DNA of 64,000 nucleotides from the NCBI GenBank assembly GCA_013289825.1, contig JABCZF010000006.1, positions 62,001 through 126,000 on the forward strand. The letters run 5' to 3'. This document shows, one piece after another, positions 24,951 to 33,270 of the stretch; within the stretch, counting starts at the first letter, position 1, and the number at the start of each line of letters is the position of its first letter. The notes beneath the pieces were generated by a model. It was not told the origin of the DNA, ran no database searches, and worked only from the letters and a program-made list of their open reading frames with translations. The translations under genes were made by a program, and so were the position numbers. Source of the stretch: Acidobacteriota bacterium. Lineage in GTDB: Bacteria; Acidobacteriota; Terriglobia; Acidiferrales; UBA7541.

Positions 24951-27043
24951 CGTGGCCTTTGACGCTTGACGCTTTTTGCGAAAAGAGTCTTCCGGATGGC
25001 CGCGGGTTTCGCCTTTGAGTGCGGCCTTGCTTTTGGCGCTTCATCCATCTGGATGACGGCAGCCTTAACGCACACGATCTGCGGCAGTCCTTCGACTATT
25101 TTCTTCCAACTCTTTCCCTCGTCTCTCGATGCGTAGAGCTTTCCGCTGCGCGTTCCAAAATAGATTCCCGCCTGATCCAGTGAGTCCGACGACATGGCAT
25201 CTCGCAAGACCGTTTCGTATGCGCCTTTCTGAGGTAGGCCGCGCTCCAGAGAATCCCACGAACCGCCGGCATTTCGTGTGCGGTAGACACGCAAGTGACC
25301 TTCCGGCGTGCAGCGAAACTCATCGGATTCCACGGGAAGGACGTACACACAGTCGGGATCGTGCGGATGCATCATCATTGCGAAACCAAAGTCTGATGGT
25401 ACGCCGCGCGCGATGTCCTGCCACGAATCGCCCCGGTTATCTGAGCGATAGAGCCCCCAGTGATTTTGCAGGAACAATCGCTCCGGGCGAGATTCATGAA
25501 GCACAATTTTATGAACGCATTGGCCGAACTCGGGATACTTTTCCGGCATGAACACCACGCGAATTCCGGTGTTGCGCGCCTGCCACGTTTTTCCGCTGTC
25601 TTCGGTACGGTAAACACCTCCCGCGGACACTGCTACGTACATCCGCCCTTTGGCGCCGGGATCCGGGACAATGGTGTGCAGAAAGAGACCGCCGTTGCTC
25701 GGCATCCAGCGCGGGCGGTGGGGATGACCGTACAACGCGCGGGCCAGCGACCACGATTCGCCGCCATCCCGCGATTCAAAGAGCGCCGCAGGCTCGACGC
25801 CGCAGTAGAGTGTCTCCGGCTCGTCGTTTCGCCCGAGGCAAATCTGCCAAATGTTCCGCAGGGAAGCGCCGGACTCGGCAGGAAACCGGATGCTGGCCTC
25901 CAGCGGATTTGTCCAACTTCTGCCGTAGTCGTCACTGGAACGCAGAAACGTTCCCCACATCAAGCTGTTTGTCGAAACCCACAAGCGGTGCCGGCCGTTG
26001 CGCCCGTCATAAGCCATCGCGTAGATGCCCTGGCCGTGAAAATACGGACCTGCGACGTCCCAGCGCGTGCGGTCCCGGGACGACTTCAGCAGGAAAGCGC
26101 CTTTGTTCGTGCCGACCAGCAACAGCACGTCCCCGTTTTTCACAGTGAGGTGTTGCATGCCTCGCAGCACCAGCGTTCGCGGGCCACGCGTTTCTTCAGA
26201 AGGTTGACGGCTCTCGAGAACCGCGCCTTGCAGCATCTCCAGGGCCGCGCGGACTTCGTTTGCCTGCTGATAACGCTCGACTCGCTCCTTCATCAAGCAC
26301 CGCTGGATCACTGCTGCCAGACCGTACGGAACGGCAGCCGGAAGTGGCGGAAGTGGTTCGCGTAAGATTGCCGAGCTTACCTCAAATCCAGTGTTCCCCC
26401 GAAACGGCAGCTTTCCCGCAGCTGCTTCATAGAGAAGCACGCCCAGGGCCCACAGATCGCTGAGGTGATCGCCCTTTTGTCCGCGCAAAACTTCCGGTGC
26501 CATGTACGGCAGAGTGCCCACGAGCTTGCTCTCGAGCGAGTCGTAGGAAAGGGTGAGCTCGCTGATTTCCTCCCGCTCCAGCCGCGTCGCCAGTCCGAAA
26601 TCCAGGACCTTCACGCGCCCCTCAGCCGTCACCATCACATTCGAGCCCTTCAGGTCGCGATGCACGACTCCACGCCCATGGGCGTGCGCCAACGCATCCG
26701 CGATTTGCGTGCCGTAGCGCGAGACGGTTTCCATCGAAGGGCCGGTGGCCGTGAGCAAGTCTGTAAGCGTACGCCCCTCAATAAGTTCCATGACCACGTA
26801 GAAGTCGTCGCCGGTCTGTCCCACTTGATGAATCGTACAAATATTTGGATGGCTCAGAGATGAGGCCGTCTGCGCTTCGCGAAGCAGATGGCCGCGTCCC
26901 ACCCTGTCGATGGTTCCGGGGGCCAAAAGCTTTAGAGCGACATCGCGGTTCAACACTTCATCCCGCGCGCGATAAACGACACCCATGCCGCCTTCGCCGA
27001 GCTGCGAGACAATTCTGTAGTGATCCAGCGTTTGTCCGATCAT
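24947..27043 (-). CDS. Ser/Thr protein kinase fused to a BNR/Asp-box (sialidase-like) beta-propeller
   Basis: 698 residues from ATG 27043. The kinase half has GEGGMGVVYRA, Lys38, HRDLKGSN (128-135), DFG (148-150) and APE (182-184), all intact. The C-terminal half (about 310-660) contains at least six Asp-box motifs of type SxDxGxxW (DDYGRSW, RDGGESW, EDSGKTW, DNRGDSW, RNAGGSW, RDEGKSW). No transmembrane segment joins them, so both halves should be cytoplasmic, unlike most fused bacterial kinases. The propeller part is clearly related to the stand-alone protein at 41808-42941. The next gene is the MoaD-like one, overlapping by 4 bases. Confidence 0.88.
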   Translation of the reverse strand: MIGQTLDHYRIVSQLGEGGMGVVYRARDEVLNRDVALKLLAPGTIDRVGRGHLLREAQTASSLSHPNICTIHQVGQTGDDFYVVMELIEGRTLTDLLTATGPSMETVSRYGTQIADALAHAHGRGVVHRDLKGSNVMVTAEGRVKVLDFGLATRLEREEISELTLSYDSLESKLVGTLPYMAPEVLRGQKGDHLSDLWALGVLLYEAAAGKLPFRGNTGFEVSSAILREPLPPLPAAVPYGLAAVIQRCLMKERVERYQQANEVRAALEMLQGAVLESRQPSEETRGPRTLVLRGMQHLTVKNGDVLLLVGTNKGAFLLKSSRDRTRWDVAGPYFHGQGIYAMAYDGRNGRHRLWVSTNSLMWGTFLRSSDDYGRSWTNPLEASIRFPAESGASLRNIWQICLGRNDEPETLYCGVEPAALFESRDGGESWSLARALYGHPHRPRWMPSNGGLFLHTIVPDPGAKGRMYVAVSAGGVYRTEDSGKTWQARNTGIRVVFMPEKYPEFGQCVHKIVLHESRPERLFLQNHWGLYRSDNRGDSWQDIARGVPSDFGFAMMMHPHDPDCVYVLPVESDEFRCTPEGHLRVYRTRNAGGSWDSLERGLPQKGAYETVLRDAMSSDSLDQAGIYFGTRSGKLYASRDEGKSWKKIVEGLPQIVCVKAAVIQMDEAPKARPHSKAKPAAIRKTLFAKSVKRQRPR

Positions 27044-27125
27044 GGTGCGGCCAGGCGGCCATCCTATCACGGCCCCAGCATCAGGCAGGCTGCTGGCAAC
27101 CAAGAAGCGGTTGGTTTCGGGAGAG

Positions 27126-29735
27126 CTATTCGTCGCGGAGGACTTGCACGGGGTCGACGCGGGAGGCCCGGACGGCGGGAAGCAAGCAAGCGACGGCGGC
27201 GACGATTAGCACCAGGAGAACTACCGCGGATAGAGTGGGGACGTCGGAGGGGGAGACTCCGTAGAGGACCCCGGAGAGCAGGCGAGCGAAGACGGCGGCA
27301 AGACCCGAGCCAGCTATGCAGCCGAGGAAACAGACAGTGAGGCCTTGCACCAGGAATTGCTTGAGGATTTGTCGGCGCAGGGCGCCTAGAGCCAGGCGCA
27401 AGCCTACTTCGCGCTGGCGGACATTTACGGAATAGCTGAGAGTTCCGTACAGGCCGACGCAGGCAAGAGACAGAGCGGTGGCGGCAAAGAAGGAGAGTAG
27501 GACGGTGCGAAGGCGGTTTTCGGAGAAGGCTTCGCTGAGATGGCCTTCGAGAGGGCTGATAGCGAAGACAGACCGTGCCGGCTCGATTTCGTGAATTCTT
27601 TGACGGATGATTTCGGCCATGGCCGTGGGCTCCGTGTGGGTTCGGACAAGATAAAAGGGGTCAGGGTCAGCAGCGGCCGTGCACCAGTAAACTGTCGGGC
27701 CAGGTTCGCGGTTCAGGCCTTCTTCTCGGGCGTCTCCAACAATTCCTCGAATCTCGCCAGGCGGCAAGAACGCATTGTTGGGAACCTCCTGAAGATGACG
27801 CCCCAAGGCCGTTGATTCCGCGAGATATGTATTCGCAAAACTACGATTCACGAGAACGTTGATGGACTTGAGGGAATCCGGTGATTCACGGCAGAGTTCG
27901 CCGGAAAGAAGCGGAATTTGCATGGTGGCGAAATACCCTGGAGAGACGAAGCGGCTCTCGGCGACAATCTTGAGTTCCGGATCTACTTGTCCCTCGGCGA
28001 ATTTCATCTCCATTTGATACTGCGAAGGCACCCCAGGCAGTGCCATGGCAGTCGCTGCTGTTTCGACGCCAGGCATGTTGCTCAACGAATCGATGGTGCG
28101 GTCGATGCGCTGCGTGAGTCCCTTCCAATCGGCGGTTTCACCATAGGATGCGCTGATGTGAAAGGTTAGGACATGATTGGGATCGAACCCCGGCGAGACT
28201 CGGCCCAGGGCCTGAAAGCTACGCAGCAGCAATCCGGCGCCGGCCAGCAGGGTGACAGCAAGCGCCACTTGCACACCTACGAGCAACCATTGCAGCGGAT
28301 TGCGCGCCGATACTTGAGTCCGGCTCGTCTGCGCGAGTGCGCTGGAGGTGTTGCTTCGCGTACCGCGAATGGCTGGAAACAATCCGCAGAGAAGAGTGAC
28401 AACTACAGAACACACCAGCGAATAGAGCACGATTCGAGAGTCGAGATGAATCTCTTCGACTCGCGGCAAGTTCCGGGCAAGGGTGCGAAACACATTCGAC
28501 GCTCCGCCGGCAACAAGAAGGCCGAGGACGCCGCCCGTGAGCGCCAAGACAAAAGTTTCCGTCAAGAGCTGGGTCACGATCGCCGCGCGGGGAGCGCCCA
28601 GCGAAAAGCGCACCGCGATTTCATGTTGATGCTGCGCAGCCCGTGCTAGGAGCAACGCCACAATGTTTGTGCAGGCGATCAGAAGCAGCAACGAAACAGA
28701 ACCGAACAGGATCCATAAGGATCTTTGCACTCCCCCCACGGTAGTCTGTTTGAGAGGCTCGACGCCCACAAGCAGGTCCGCGTCGGTTCTTGGAAACGCC
28801 CTGCCAAGTTGCGCCTGGACCGTCGTCAGGTTTGCCCGAGCTTCTGTGACGGTGACTTTCGGCTTGAGGCGTCCGATGCCGATGTACCACGTCCACTCTC
28901 TGCTTTGGGCGATCGGCGCGTCGGTGGGAACAGGAGACCAAACGTCCACGTCACGGTCAGGGAACCAGAAGGACGCAGGCATAATCCCGATGATTGAGGA
29001 CGAGTGCCCGCTAATCCGCAGTTTTTTTCCGACAGCCGTTGGATCGGCGTCGAAGCGCCGCCTCCAGAAGCGATCACTTATAAGAACGGCGTCGGGCCCG
29101 CCAAAGCGCTCCTCTTCAGGACTGAAATCGCGGCCGAGGGCGGGCGAAATCCCCCATACCTGCAATAAGCGAGGAGCCACGAAGGCTTGCGTCACTTTCT
29201 CGGGGAGAGTGCCGGAACTTTCGGAGTCGTCTTCCGTGTAGTATCCGGTGATCGCTTGGAAAGTGGAATTCATGCGGTTCCAGTCCTCGATCCGGATAGG
29301 GGCCAAGCGGGTCTGAGGACTCTTCATCTTGGGGTTGTACTGGCGAAGCTCCATCAGCTGATCGCCGTCGGGGAAAGGCAGGGGGCGGAGAAGAATGGCG
29401 TCGATAGCGGAGAAGACGGCGCTGTTTGCGCCGATGGCCAGAGCCAGGGTGAGGATAACTGTGATGGAAAACGTCGGGGATTTGCGGATGAAACGGAAGG
29501 CGGATTTGAGATTTCGAAGGGTGCTTTCAATGTAGCGGACGCGGTAGACATCGCGCAGTTCTTCTTTGAGCTGTTCCTGGCCGCCAAATTCGAGGATGGC
29601 GCGACGGTGGGCTTGTTCAGGACTCATGCCTGCGGAGATATTGGCTTCCGTTAGCTCGTCGATGTGGAAGCGAAGTTCGGAGTTCATCTGCGCGTCGGAA
29701 GCGCCTTTGGGAAACAGGGATTTCCACCAGGACAT
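27126..29735 (-). CDS. ADOP-type ABC transporter permease
   Basis: 869 residues. An 80-residue cytoplasmic N-terminus (MNSELRFHIDELTEANISAG, FGGQEQLKEELRD) is the extension typical of ADOP proteins linked to PadR. Two MacB/FtsX units follow: helix about 92-115, periplasmic domain, helices about 355-450, then a second unit with a periplasmic domain and helices about 745-860, ending SRVDPVQVLRDE. It starts nine bases after the PadR gene and is followed 82 bases later by the kinase-BNR gene. No ATPase gene is adjacent, which is common for this family. Substrate unknown. Confidence 0.92.
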   Translation of the reverse strand: MSWWKSLFPKGASDAQMNSELRFHIDELTEANISAGMSPEQAHRRAILEFGGQEQLKEELRDVYRVRYIESTLRNLKSAFRFIRKSPTFSITVILTLALAIGANSAVFSAIDAILLRPLPFPDGDQLMELRQYNPKMKSPQTRLAPIRIEDWNRMNSTFQAITGYYTEDDSESSGTLPEKVTQAFVAPRLLQVWGISPALGRDFSPEEERFGGPDAVLISDRFWRRRFDADPTAVGKKLRISGHSSSIIGIMPASFWFPDRDVDVWSPVPTDAPIAQSREWTWYIGIGRLKPKVTVTEARANLTTVQAQLGRAFPRTDADLLVGVEPLKQTTVGGVQRSLWILFGSVSLLLLIACTNIVALLLARAAQHQHEIAVRFSLGAPRAAIVTQLLTETFVLALTGGVLGLLVAGGASNVFRTLARNLPRVEEIHLDSRIVLYSLVCSVVVTLLCGLFPAIRGTRSNTSSALAQTSRTQVSARNPLQWLLVGVQVALAVTLLAGAGLLLRSFQALGRVSPGFDPNHVLTFHISASYGETADWKGLTQRIDRTIDSLSNMPGVETAATAMALPGVPSQYQMEMKFAEGQVDPELKIVAESRFVSPGYFATMQIPLLSGELCRESPDSLKSINVLVNRSFANTYLAESTALGRHLQEVPNNAFLPPGEIRGIVGDAREEGLNREPGPTVYWCTAAADPDPFYLVRTHTEPTAMAEIIRQRIHEIEPARSVFAISPLEGHLSEAFSENRLRTVLLSFFAATALSLACVGLYGTLSYSVNVRQREVGLRLALGALRRQILKQFLVQGLTVCFLGCIAGSGLAAVFARLLSGVLYGVSPSDVPTLSAVVLLVLIVAAVACLLPAVRASRVDPVQVLRDE

Positions 29736-29744
29736 GACAGACTC

Positions 29745-30080
29745 CTATTGCGCGGTTTGCATGATGTTGGCGACCGCACCGGCCAGACGATTCCAGTTCG
29801 ACTCTTCGCTTTCTAACTGCTTGCGGCCTTTTGCCGACAATTTGTAGAACTTGGCTTGGCGGCCTTTTTCGGACTCGCCCCATTCGGCTTCAAGCCAGCG
29901 GCGTTTTTCCAGGCGATGCAAGGCGGGGTAGAGGGAGCCCTGCTGAACCTGCAGGACTTCTTTGGAGATTTGGCGGATTCGCAGGGAGATGCCGTAGCCA
30001 TGGACGGGGCCGAGGGCCACAATTTTCAGAATGAGCATGTCGAGAGTGCCTTGGAGCAAATCCGATTTCTCAATGGGCAT
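29745..30080 (-). CDS. PadR-family transcriptional regulator
   Basis: From ATG 30080, with AGGAGAAGGA right before it, the product is 111 residues. The opening DLLQGTLDMLILKIVALGPVHGYGI is the hallmark of the PadR winged helix, followed by QQGSLYPALHRLEKRRWLEAEW for the recognition helix and wing. These short members regulate the permease gene immediately downstream, here nine bases away. The longer frame from 30125 has no ribosome-binding site. Confidence 0.95.
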   Translation of the reverse strand: MPIEKSDLLQGTLDMLILKIVALGPVHGYGISLRIRQISKEVLQVQQGSLYPALHRLEKRRWLEAEWGESEKGRQAKFYKLSAKGRKQLESEESNWNRLAGAVANIMQTAQ

Positions 30081-30156
30081 TCCTTCTCCTAACTTCGATT
30101 TCGTATACTGCTTCACCTGAGGCATTCAGCGCAGCGGACGTTGGTCAACAACGCTT

Positions 30157-30999
30157 TTAACTTTTCCCACCTTGCTTTGCCTTTGCCGCTTGGATTTGTG
30201 GCACCAAAATGTCGCGGACGTAGTGCCAATAAGGGACCCGCGCCAAAGCGGATCGCGCATTTTGCTCCGCGGCGTCCAGGTCTGGCGTGGTGCGGTTCAG
30301 ATTGGACCAAGCAAGGCTCATCAACAATTCCGGCTCGCCCCAGGAGGGATCCAGGGGATCACTTGTCGCGTTTTTGTGGATCCGGATTGTTTCCAGGCCT
30401 TTTTCGTAAACTTCCATGGCCCGGGCTTGGCCACCACCTCGGTCTGGAGGAGTATTCCAGTACACGGGACCGAGGACCCAGAGGAGACGTGGATTGTCGG
30501 GCGCCGCTGCCTTCGCGTCGCTTATGGCTTGCCTGGACTTGGCTATGAGGGCCTGCTGCTCTGCGGCATCTTTCTTGCCCACGGCATAGGCGAGGAGACC
30601 AAAGCAGGAACCCAGGGCAATTTTGGAATCTACAAACGCAGGATCTACTGAGGCCGATTTTTCGAACTCTTCCGCGGCTTGATGGAGATCGTGTTCCAGG
30701 TCTCGCTTATCGACGTTCTCGTTGAAGCCGTTGAGCGCTTTGCGCCAGAGAGCAAATCCCCGCCAGTAGAACACGCGGGCTGCGAATTCCTTGTTCCCCG
30801 TGAAGGGAGTCAGCTCTCCGTAGAGGCGTTCGAGAGCGGAGCGGTCGCCTTCGTAGTCAGCCTTCTGAACTTGCGTCACAATTCTGACTACGGCTTCTCC
30901 TGCGGTGCTCAGCGGGCGCGCGAAGGCCGATGCGCTAGTGATGACCAGAATGCAGGCGGCGACTAAGAGGGCTACGCCGGATTTGTTCTTCCTAGACAT
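30157..30999 (-). CDS. Exported TPR-like protein
   Basis: 280 residues from ATG 30999. A signal peptide or anchor (SGVALLVAACILVITSASAFA) precedes a helical region rich in Ala, with TPR-like segments such as DLHQAAEEFEKSASVDPAFVDSKIALGSCF and an ending SALARVPYWHYVRDILVPQI. Likely a periplasmic scaffold. The function is unknown. It is transcribed toward the PadR gene but has its own very strong promoter (31006-31035), placed so that the message would begin at or next to the ATG. Confidence 0.72.
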   Translation of the reverse strand: MSRKNKSGVALLVAACILVITSASAFARPLSTAGEAVVRIVTQVQKADYEGDRSALERLYGELTPFTGNKEFAARVFYWRGFALWRKALNGFNENVDKRDLEHDLHQAAEEFEKSASVDPAFVDSKIALGSCFGLLAYAVGKKDAAEQQALIAKSRQAISDAKAAAPDNPRLLWVLGPVYWNTPPDRGGGQARAMEVYEKGLETIRIHKNATSDPLDPSWGEPELLMSLAWSNLNRTTPDLDAAEQNARSALARVPYWHYVRDILVPQIQAAKAKQGGKS

Positions 31000-31005
31000 T
31001 CTACA

Positions 31006-31035
31006 TATATATGCCGCGGATAGGTAGAATGTCAA
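31006..31035 (-). promoter_or_regulatory. Strong sigma-70-like promoter giving a leaderless message
   Basis: On the minus strand, TTGACA (31035-31030) and TATATA (31011-31006) are separated by 18 bases. The start codon is at 30999, only six bases after the -10, so transcription should start on the A of the ATG. The consensus -35 is exact. Confidence 0.65.
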
Positions 31036-31234
31036 GGAGAGAGCAAACGAGGGAGCGGCTAGCCTGAGCCGACCGCTGTGGCGGGAGCCGGGAGATACTT
31101 TGCGCTTTGCAACGCAGAGCGAACCGAGGTGTCTTGTGCTTTTGAGACCGACTTTCGATGCCGGTTCGTGCAGCGATTCGTCTCAGGAAGAGGAATCGGG
31201 GAGAGCCGGCTGCAAACGGATTGTGGGGCGCAAT

Positions 31235-31693
31235 CTAGGAGTTCCAGGGAACGCGGGAAAGCTGCTTCTTCCGGGACTCCCATTCGCTGCCGGAGAGGAT
31301 GCGCGGGGCGACGTCGATCAAGCGGGGAATGAGGCGGAAGACGGCGGCGGAGGTCCAGGGGCGGCCGTCGCGCGTGCGGTAATCGCGGACGTTTAGAGCG
31401 TCGGCCATGCTGGTGAAGGAGACATCCTGGACAATCAGTTCGGCGAGGAATTTGAGGGTTTGCGTCTCGAGAGGATCGTCTTCGAGGTGATGGCAGTCTG
31501 CGGCGATGCGCAGGCCGAAGGGGATCTCTTCGGAGACGGGAACTTCTTCGGGTGGCTCCGGGGTGGCGGAAGTTTCGATTTCGCGTTCCCACTCGAGGGC
31601 GACGAGAGTCCAACCGGCGTCGTGCATCTTCGAGAGATACATGGAAGTCGGGAGGATGGTGACTTTTTCTCGGATCCGTTCGTGTTTTTTCAT
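31235..31693 (-). CDS. Conserved hypothetical protein, 152 aa
   Basis: The ATG at 31693 follows GGAGG at a normal distance; an earlier ATG at 31708 does not. The product has a charged N-terminal helix, a Pro/Glu-rich linker (about 40-65), and a C-terminal segment (RTRDGRPWTSAAVFRLIPRL then DVAPRILSGSEW) that looks like the arm of a small DNA-binding or recombinase-like region. No catalytic residue is evident. Function unknown. Confidence 0.6.
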   Translation of the reverse strand: MKKHERIREKVTILPTSMYLSKMHDAGWTLVALEWEREIETSATPEPPEEVPVSEEIPFGLRIAADCHHLEDDPLETQTLKFLAELIVQDVSFTSMADALNVRDYRTRDGRPWTSAAVFRLIPRLIDVAPRILSGSEWESRKKQLSRVPWNS

Positions 31694-32081
31694 GACCGCC
31701 TCCTTCACTAAGAGCGAGGTACGAGAGTGAGAAGCAAACCTTGAAACAAGGGCAATCGAATAACCGATTTTTAGCTTTGTGCAACTATAAGAAAAATACA
31801 GACTTACACTTTTGTAGGAAGGTAGGTAGGGCTGTCAGACGTTCGGTCGTGGGATCAGGCTGTCGCGTTGCCGGACAGTTAGATCTGTGGATGTGGAATT
31901 AAACTTCTTGACCGAGGTGGGGGTTAGAAGCGTGGCCGACCTCAACGTTCAACCGCACAACCCGGTCCAGAAAGCAGCGCGGTGCCGCCTGGAAAGCGAG
32001 GCGCGCCGATTGGAAGATCGTACGCCGGAGTGTTGGCGTCTCAACTTGCGGAACGGGTTTCCTGCGATCAAGACCGATGCG
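31694..32081. other. Intergenic region, nothing recognised
   Basis: 388 bases between the 152-residue protein and the SRPBCC gene. AT-rich patch at 31765-31815 may hold the promoter of the minus-strand gene; no RNA gene or repeat was seen. Confidence 0.4.
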
Positions 32082-32537
32082 TCACTCCGGGAGTGTTCCA
32101 CCCGGTAAAACAAGCTGGTTACACGCGACGCGAAAGGCTTCATACCAGGTTCGCGTGAAGCTGGCGATCAGCTCTTCAACACTACGCCCGCCAATAGTAA
32201 TGCCAGAGTGAATGACCTCTCCCCAGGTGTGGATGCGGGTGCCTTCCTGCCGTTCTTCAAAAGTGACCCATTGCGCCAAGGCGACGCCGATGGCGTAGTC
32301 GATCCAGCCGACTTTCTTTGCGGGGACGCACGTGGTAATGATGTGTTCGATGACGGCATTCACGGGCCGCAAGAGTTCAATCTGGAGACAGCTGCCTGGC
32401 TCCCAGGCATTGCCGTCGCGCCAGCGCAATTCGCCATAGACGTTGGCGAACGTGTTCCAGCGATGCAAATCGGAAAAGACCAGCCAGGCGAGTGCGGGGC
32501 TGGCCTTGGTGATAACGGAATACTCAAATCTTGCCAT
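32082..32537 (-). CDS. SRPBCC (START-like) family protein
   Basis: 151 residues. The opening FEYSVITKASPALAWLVFSDLHRW and strands WEPGSCLQIELL, GWIDYAIG and TRIHTWGEV fit a polyketide cyclase/dehydrase or AHSA1-like SRPBCC fold with one ligand cavity. Typical members bind hydrophobic ligands. It is divergent from a TetR gene with overlapping promoters, so its expression is likely controlled by that repressor. Confidence 0.8.
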   Translation of the reverse strand: MARFEYSVITKASPALAWLVFSDLHRWNTFANVYGELRWRDGNAWEPGSCLQIELLRPVNAVIEHIITTCVPAKKVGWIDYAIGVALAQWVTFEERQEGTRIHTWGEVIHSGITIGGRSVEELIASFTRTWYEAFRVACNQLVLPGGTLPE

Positions 32538-32601
32538 AACTTGTTGCTAACTTTCCCTTGCGAGGTTTATTGGGACTAGCCAACCGCGAGAGCGGGGCAA
32601 C

Positions 32602-32644
32602 ATAAACTTATACGTTGTTTGTTTAACGCTGTCAAGTTTATAAT
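32602..32644. promoter_or_regulatory. Overlapping divergent promoters with TetR-type operator
   Basis: Plus strand: TTGTTT (32615-32620), 18-base spacer, TATAAT (32639-32644), for the TetR gene. Minus strand: TTGACA (32635-32630), 17-base spacer, TATAAG (32612-32607), for the SRPBCC gene. The two promoters cover the same DNA. Inverted repeats TAAAC/GTTTA (32603-32607 and 32621-32625) and ATAAACTT/AAGTTTAT (32602-32609 and 32634-32641) lie on top and can bind the TetR dimer, blocking both. Confidence 0.65.
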
Positions 32645-32686
32645 TTGGGTACAATCTGGGTTAGGCAAGGCCGGGAGGGCTGGAGA

Positions 32687-33256
32687 ATGCCGCGGATGGC
32701 CGACAAACAGCTGGAGGGTCGAATCCTTGATGCCGCTTATCAACTGTGGAGTAGAGGAGGAGAGCACGCACTGACAATGCGGGCTGTAGCGCTTGCGGCC
32801 GAGACGACTACGCCGACGTTGTATGAGAGGTTTCGAGATAAGCACGATTTGATTGTGTTTCTGAGGGCGCGTGCCAGAGAAAGGATGTTTAATGCTCTCC
32901 GAGAGGCGCGGTCCACAGCCGAGGCCTGCCGGCTGGGCCTAGAGTTTGCGTTGGCCAACCGGAACGAATACTTGCTGCTGACGTCGGATTGGGCGGAGCG
33001 TTTTGCGCGCAAGGAGGCGATGCCCTCGTACGAATATCTGAAGGAAAAGCTGGCCGAGGATCACGGGGGGGCGCCGTCGGACTACGCGCAGTTAGGGCTG
33101 GCGATTGTTGCGCAGGTTCACGGAACTGCCATGCTGATGTTGGGAGAAGGCGTTGAGGCGCAGATCGCAAAGGAGTTCAAGGATGCGTGCCTGGGGGCGT
33201 GCAAGGCGCTGATCGAGAGCGCACCTAAAAGCGCCGGTGGCACAGTGAAGGGCTGA
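32687..33256 (+). CDS. TetR-family transcriptional regulator
   Basis: 189 residues from ATG 32687, with GGGAGG 32673-32678. The TetR helix-turn-helix is seen in LEGRILDAAYQLWSRGGEHALTMRAVALAAETTTPTLYERF in two halves, then the ligand-binding C-terminal half with helix pattern EARSTAEACRLGLEFALANR. It is likely an autorepressor controlling the divergent SRPBCC gene through the operator between them. The inducer is unknown. Confidence 0.92.
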   Translation: MPRMADKQLEGRILDAAYQLWSRGGEHALTMRAVALAAETTTPTLYERFRDKHDLIVFLRARARERMFNALREARSTAEACRLGLEFALANRNEYLLLTSDWAERFARKEAMPSYEYLKEKLAEDHGGAPSDYAQLGLAIVAQVHGTAMLMLGEGVEAQIAKEFKDACLGACKALIESAPKSAGGTVKG

Positions 33257-33270
33257 GTCGAACAGTTCGG

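Noticed and set aside
28180..28205. tRNA T-arm-like GGGGTTCGATCCC on the minus strand
   Set aside because: It lies inside the ADOP coding frame and no acceptor, D or anticodon arm can be drawn around it.
30119..30148. Promoter for padR with TTGACC (minus strand)
   Set aside because: No acceptable -10 at 16-18 bases.
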